42,240 bases of DNA from Streptomyces sp. NRRL S-31 (GTDB taxonomy: Bacteria > Actinomycetota > Actinomycetes > Streptomycetales > Streptomycetaceae): positions 1 to 42,240 of the forward strand of contig NZ_JOCB01000078.1 in the NCBI RefSeq assembly GCF_000718775.1. Reading direction: 5' to 3'. The position numbers were made by a program, and so were the translations under genes. Positions 41,402-42,240 of this stretch are shown here, one piece after another; the stretch's first letter is position 1; each line of letters opens with the position of its first letter. A model generated the notes under the pieces. That model was not told the origin of the DNA, did no database searches, and saw only the letters and a program-made list of their open reading frames with translations.

Positions 41402-41922
41402 GTAATGACAACGAGCGGGGGTGCCGCTGTGTTCCTATTCCAGGGCATCCCAAATAATTTGCACGTACCCGTCAGTTGCCGCTGATGCGCCCTGACGAGG
41501 GCGGGTGCGCAGATCTGCGGAGAAGCGGCGCAGCTCCTACCAAGCTGGTGCGTAGTCCGCGCTACGTCCGGCTCCTGAGGCTCGGCGCGACGCCGGCGGG
41601 CCGCTGCGCAAGGGGAGTTTCGGCCGCTCTCGGTCGGCGCTCCGCCCCGGTCGGCATCCCTGGTCCGCGTGACGCTACCGCGTTCCGTCCGGGCTCCCGC
41701 CACCGCTCCGCCTTCCGTGCCCCGTACGGGCACCAGAACTGCCCGGAAGTGAAATCCCGCCACTCCCCGCTCCGGCCCCAAGCCGGGGCCCACGCCCCCT
41801 GGACGCCGCCGCGAGCCGGGAGTTAGGTGGCATACGTGGGACGTGCGAGCGCACGGCACGCACGGCACGGGGGCCACGCGATCGGGCACAGCGGCGAACT
41901 GTCGGCGGATTGGAGCGCTTCC
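41402..41922. other. 521-base region without a recognised gene
   Basis: This separates the SprT-like gene from the divergent methyltransferase and should carry both promoters. On the SprT side, CAAATAATTTG (41451-41461) is an AT-rich near-palindrome about 50 bases upstream of the start. Near the methyltransferase, GCACGGCAC is tandemly repeated at 41851-41868. A small hairpin, CGTAG/CTACG, lies near 41553-41568. Open frames on both strands here lack ribosome sites and look like composition artefacts of high GC. Confidence 0.5.
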
Positions 41923-42240
41923 ATGACACCTACGCTCGTGCGGCAGCACGTCTCTCGCGCGGACTCCGCGCCGCGCGTGGACCTGAGCGCACGCGCGCGT
42001 GACTGGTCCGAGATCCAGGAGCGGATGCTCGTGCCGCTCTACGACGCCGTGTACGACCGGCTCGACGTGGGCCCCGCCACCCGGCTGCTGGGCCTGCGCT
42101 GCGGTTCCGGGCTGGCCCTGCTGATGGCGGCCGGCCGGGGCGCCGCGGTCACCGGCGTCGACCCCGCCTCGCCCGAACGGCTCGCCCTCGCGCGCCGGCG
42201 CCTGCTGCCGGACACCCGGCCCGGCGGCGGCCGTGGCGGG
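41923..42240 (+). CDS. SAM-dependent methyltransferase (N-terminal part, runs off the window)
   Basis: 106 codons are visible, beginning MTPTLVRQHVSRADSAPRVD and with ribosome site TTGGAG eight bases before the ATG. LLGLRCGSGLALLMAAGRGA corresponds to motif I of class I methyltransferases (usual form LDVGCGTG), but with Leu-Arg in place of Val/Ile-Gly. TGVDPASPERLALARRR is the acidic post-I loop. Substrate unknown; the remainder is outside the window. Confidence 0.82.
   Translation, partial: MTPTLVRQHVSRADSAPRVDLSARARDWSEIQERMLVPLYDAVYDRLDVGPATRLLGLRCGSGLALLMAAGRGAAVTGVDPASPERLALARRRLLPDTRPGGGRGG

Noticed and set aside
41398..41949. Minus-strand frame of about 180 codons upstream of the SprT-like gene
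   Set aside because: Composition is Arg/Pro/Gly-rich with no domain, it overlaps the methyltransferase start, and no ribosome site is visible.

Overview
This is a very GC-rich actinobacterial chromosome segment, almost certainly from a Streptomyces. The evidence is the near-exclusive G/C third codon positions, frequent GTG and TTG starts, a whiG sporulation sigma factor, four consecutive type I signal peptidases, an LAETG sortase-E type surface protein, and a gene order (rpsP-khpA-rimM-trmD-rplS-lepB x4-NUDIX-DUF2469-YraN-ComM-DprA-whiG, then rpsB-tsf-pyrH-frr-cdsA-rlmN) that is the conserved core neighbourhood of Streptomyces. I see no phage, transposon, CRISPR array, tRNA or rRNA.

Left third (1-15.4 kb), mostly metabolic genes. 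An adenosine-deaminase-family enzyme (probably the aminofutalosine deaminase of menaquinone synthesis) is followed by a glycerophosphodiester phosphodiesterase and a secreted serine hydrolase. Next come an unknown membrane protein and a nitroreductase, divergent from an IclR regulator. A polyamine block follows: an orphan PotD-like binding lipoprotein, gamma-aminobutyraldehyde dehydrogenase, an Lrp-type regulator and a class III aminotransferase. Together these would bind putrescine-like amines, transaminate them and oxidise the resulting aldehyde. Then come an ABC ATPase with degenerate motifs coupled to a polytopic membrane protein, a VOC protein, a LOG-family protein and the LAETG surface protein.

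Middle (15.4-28 kb, mostly minus strand). A TPP-riboswitch-controlled thiamine ABC transporter operon (thiB-thiP-thiQ) ends in a decayed maleylpyruvate-isomerase-like pseudogene. It is followed by rlmN, a cytochrome P450 lacking the usual acid-alcohol pair, and the translation/membrane block cdsA, frr, pyrH, tsf, rpsB. A divergent M23 peptidase gene lies on the other side of the rpsB promoter region.

Right third (28-42 kb, minus strand). A TetR regulator and whiG are followed by the dprA-comM-yraN run, DUF2469, a NUDIX hydrolase, four signal peptidases in an overlapping series, rplS, trmD, rimM, khpA and rpsP. Beyond a spacer lies a SprT-like zinc protease. The window ends inside a plus-strand methyltransferase gene.

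No wholly new multi-gene system is evident. The most interesting items are the motif-degenerate ABC pair, the P450 with an altered I-helix, the riboswitch operon with its decaying terminal gene, the 113-bp lepB overlap, a 17-bp duplication that sets the aminotransferase start, and several clean palindromic operator candidates.
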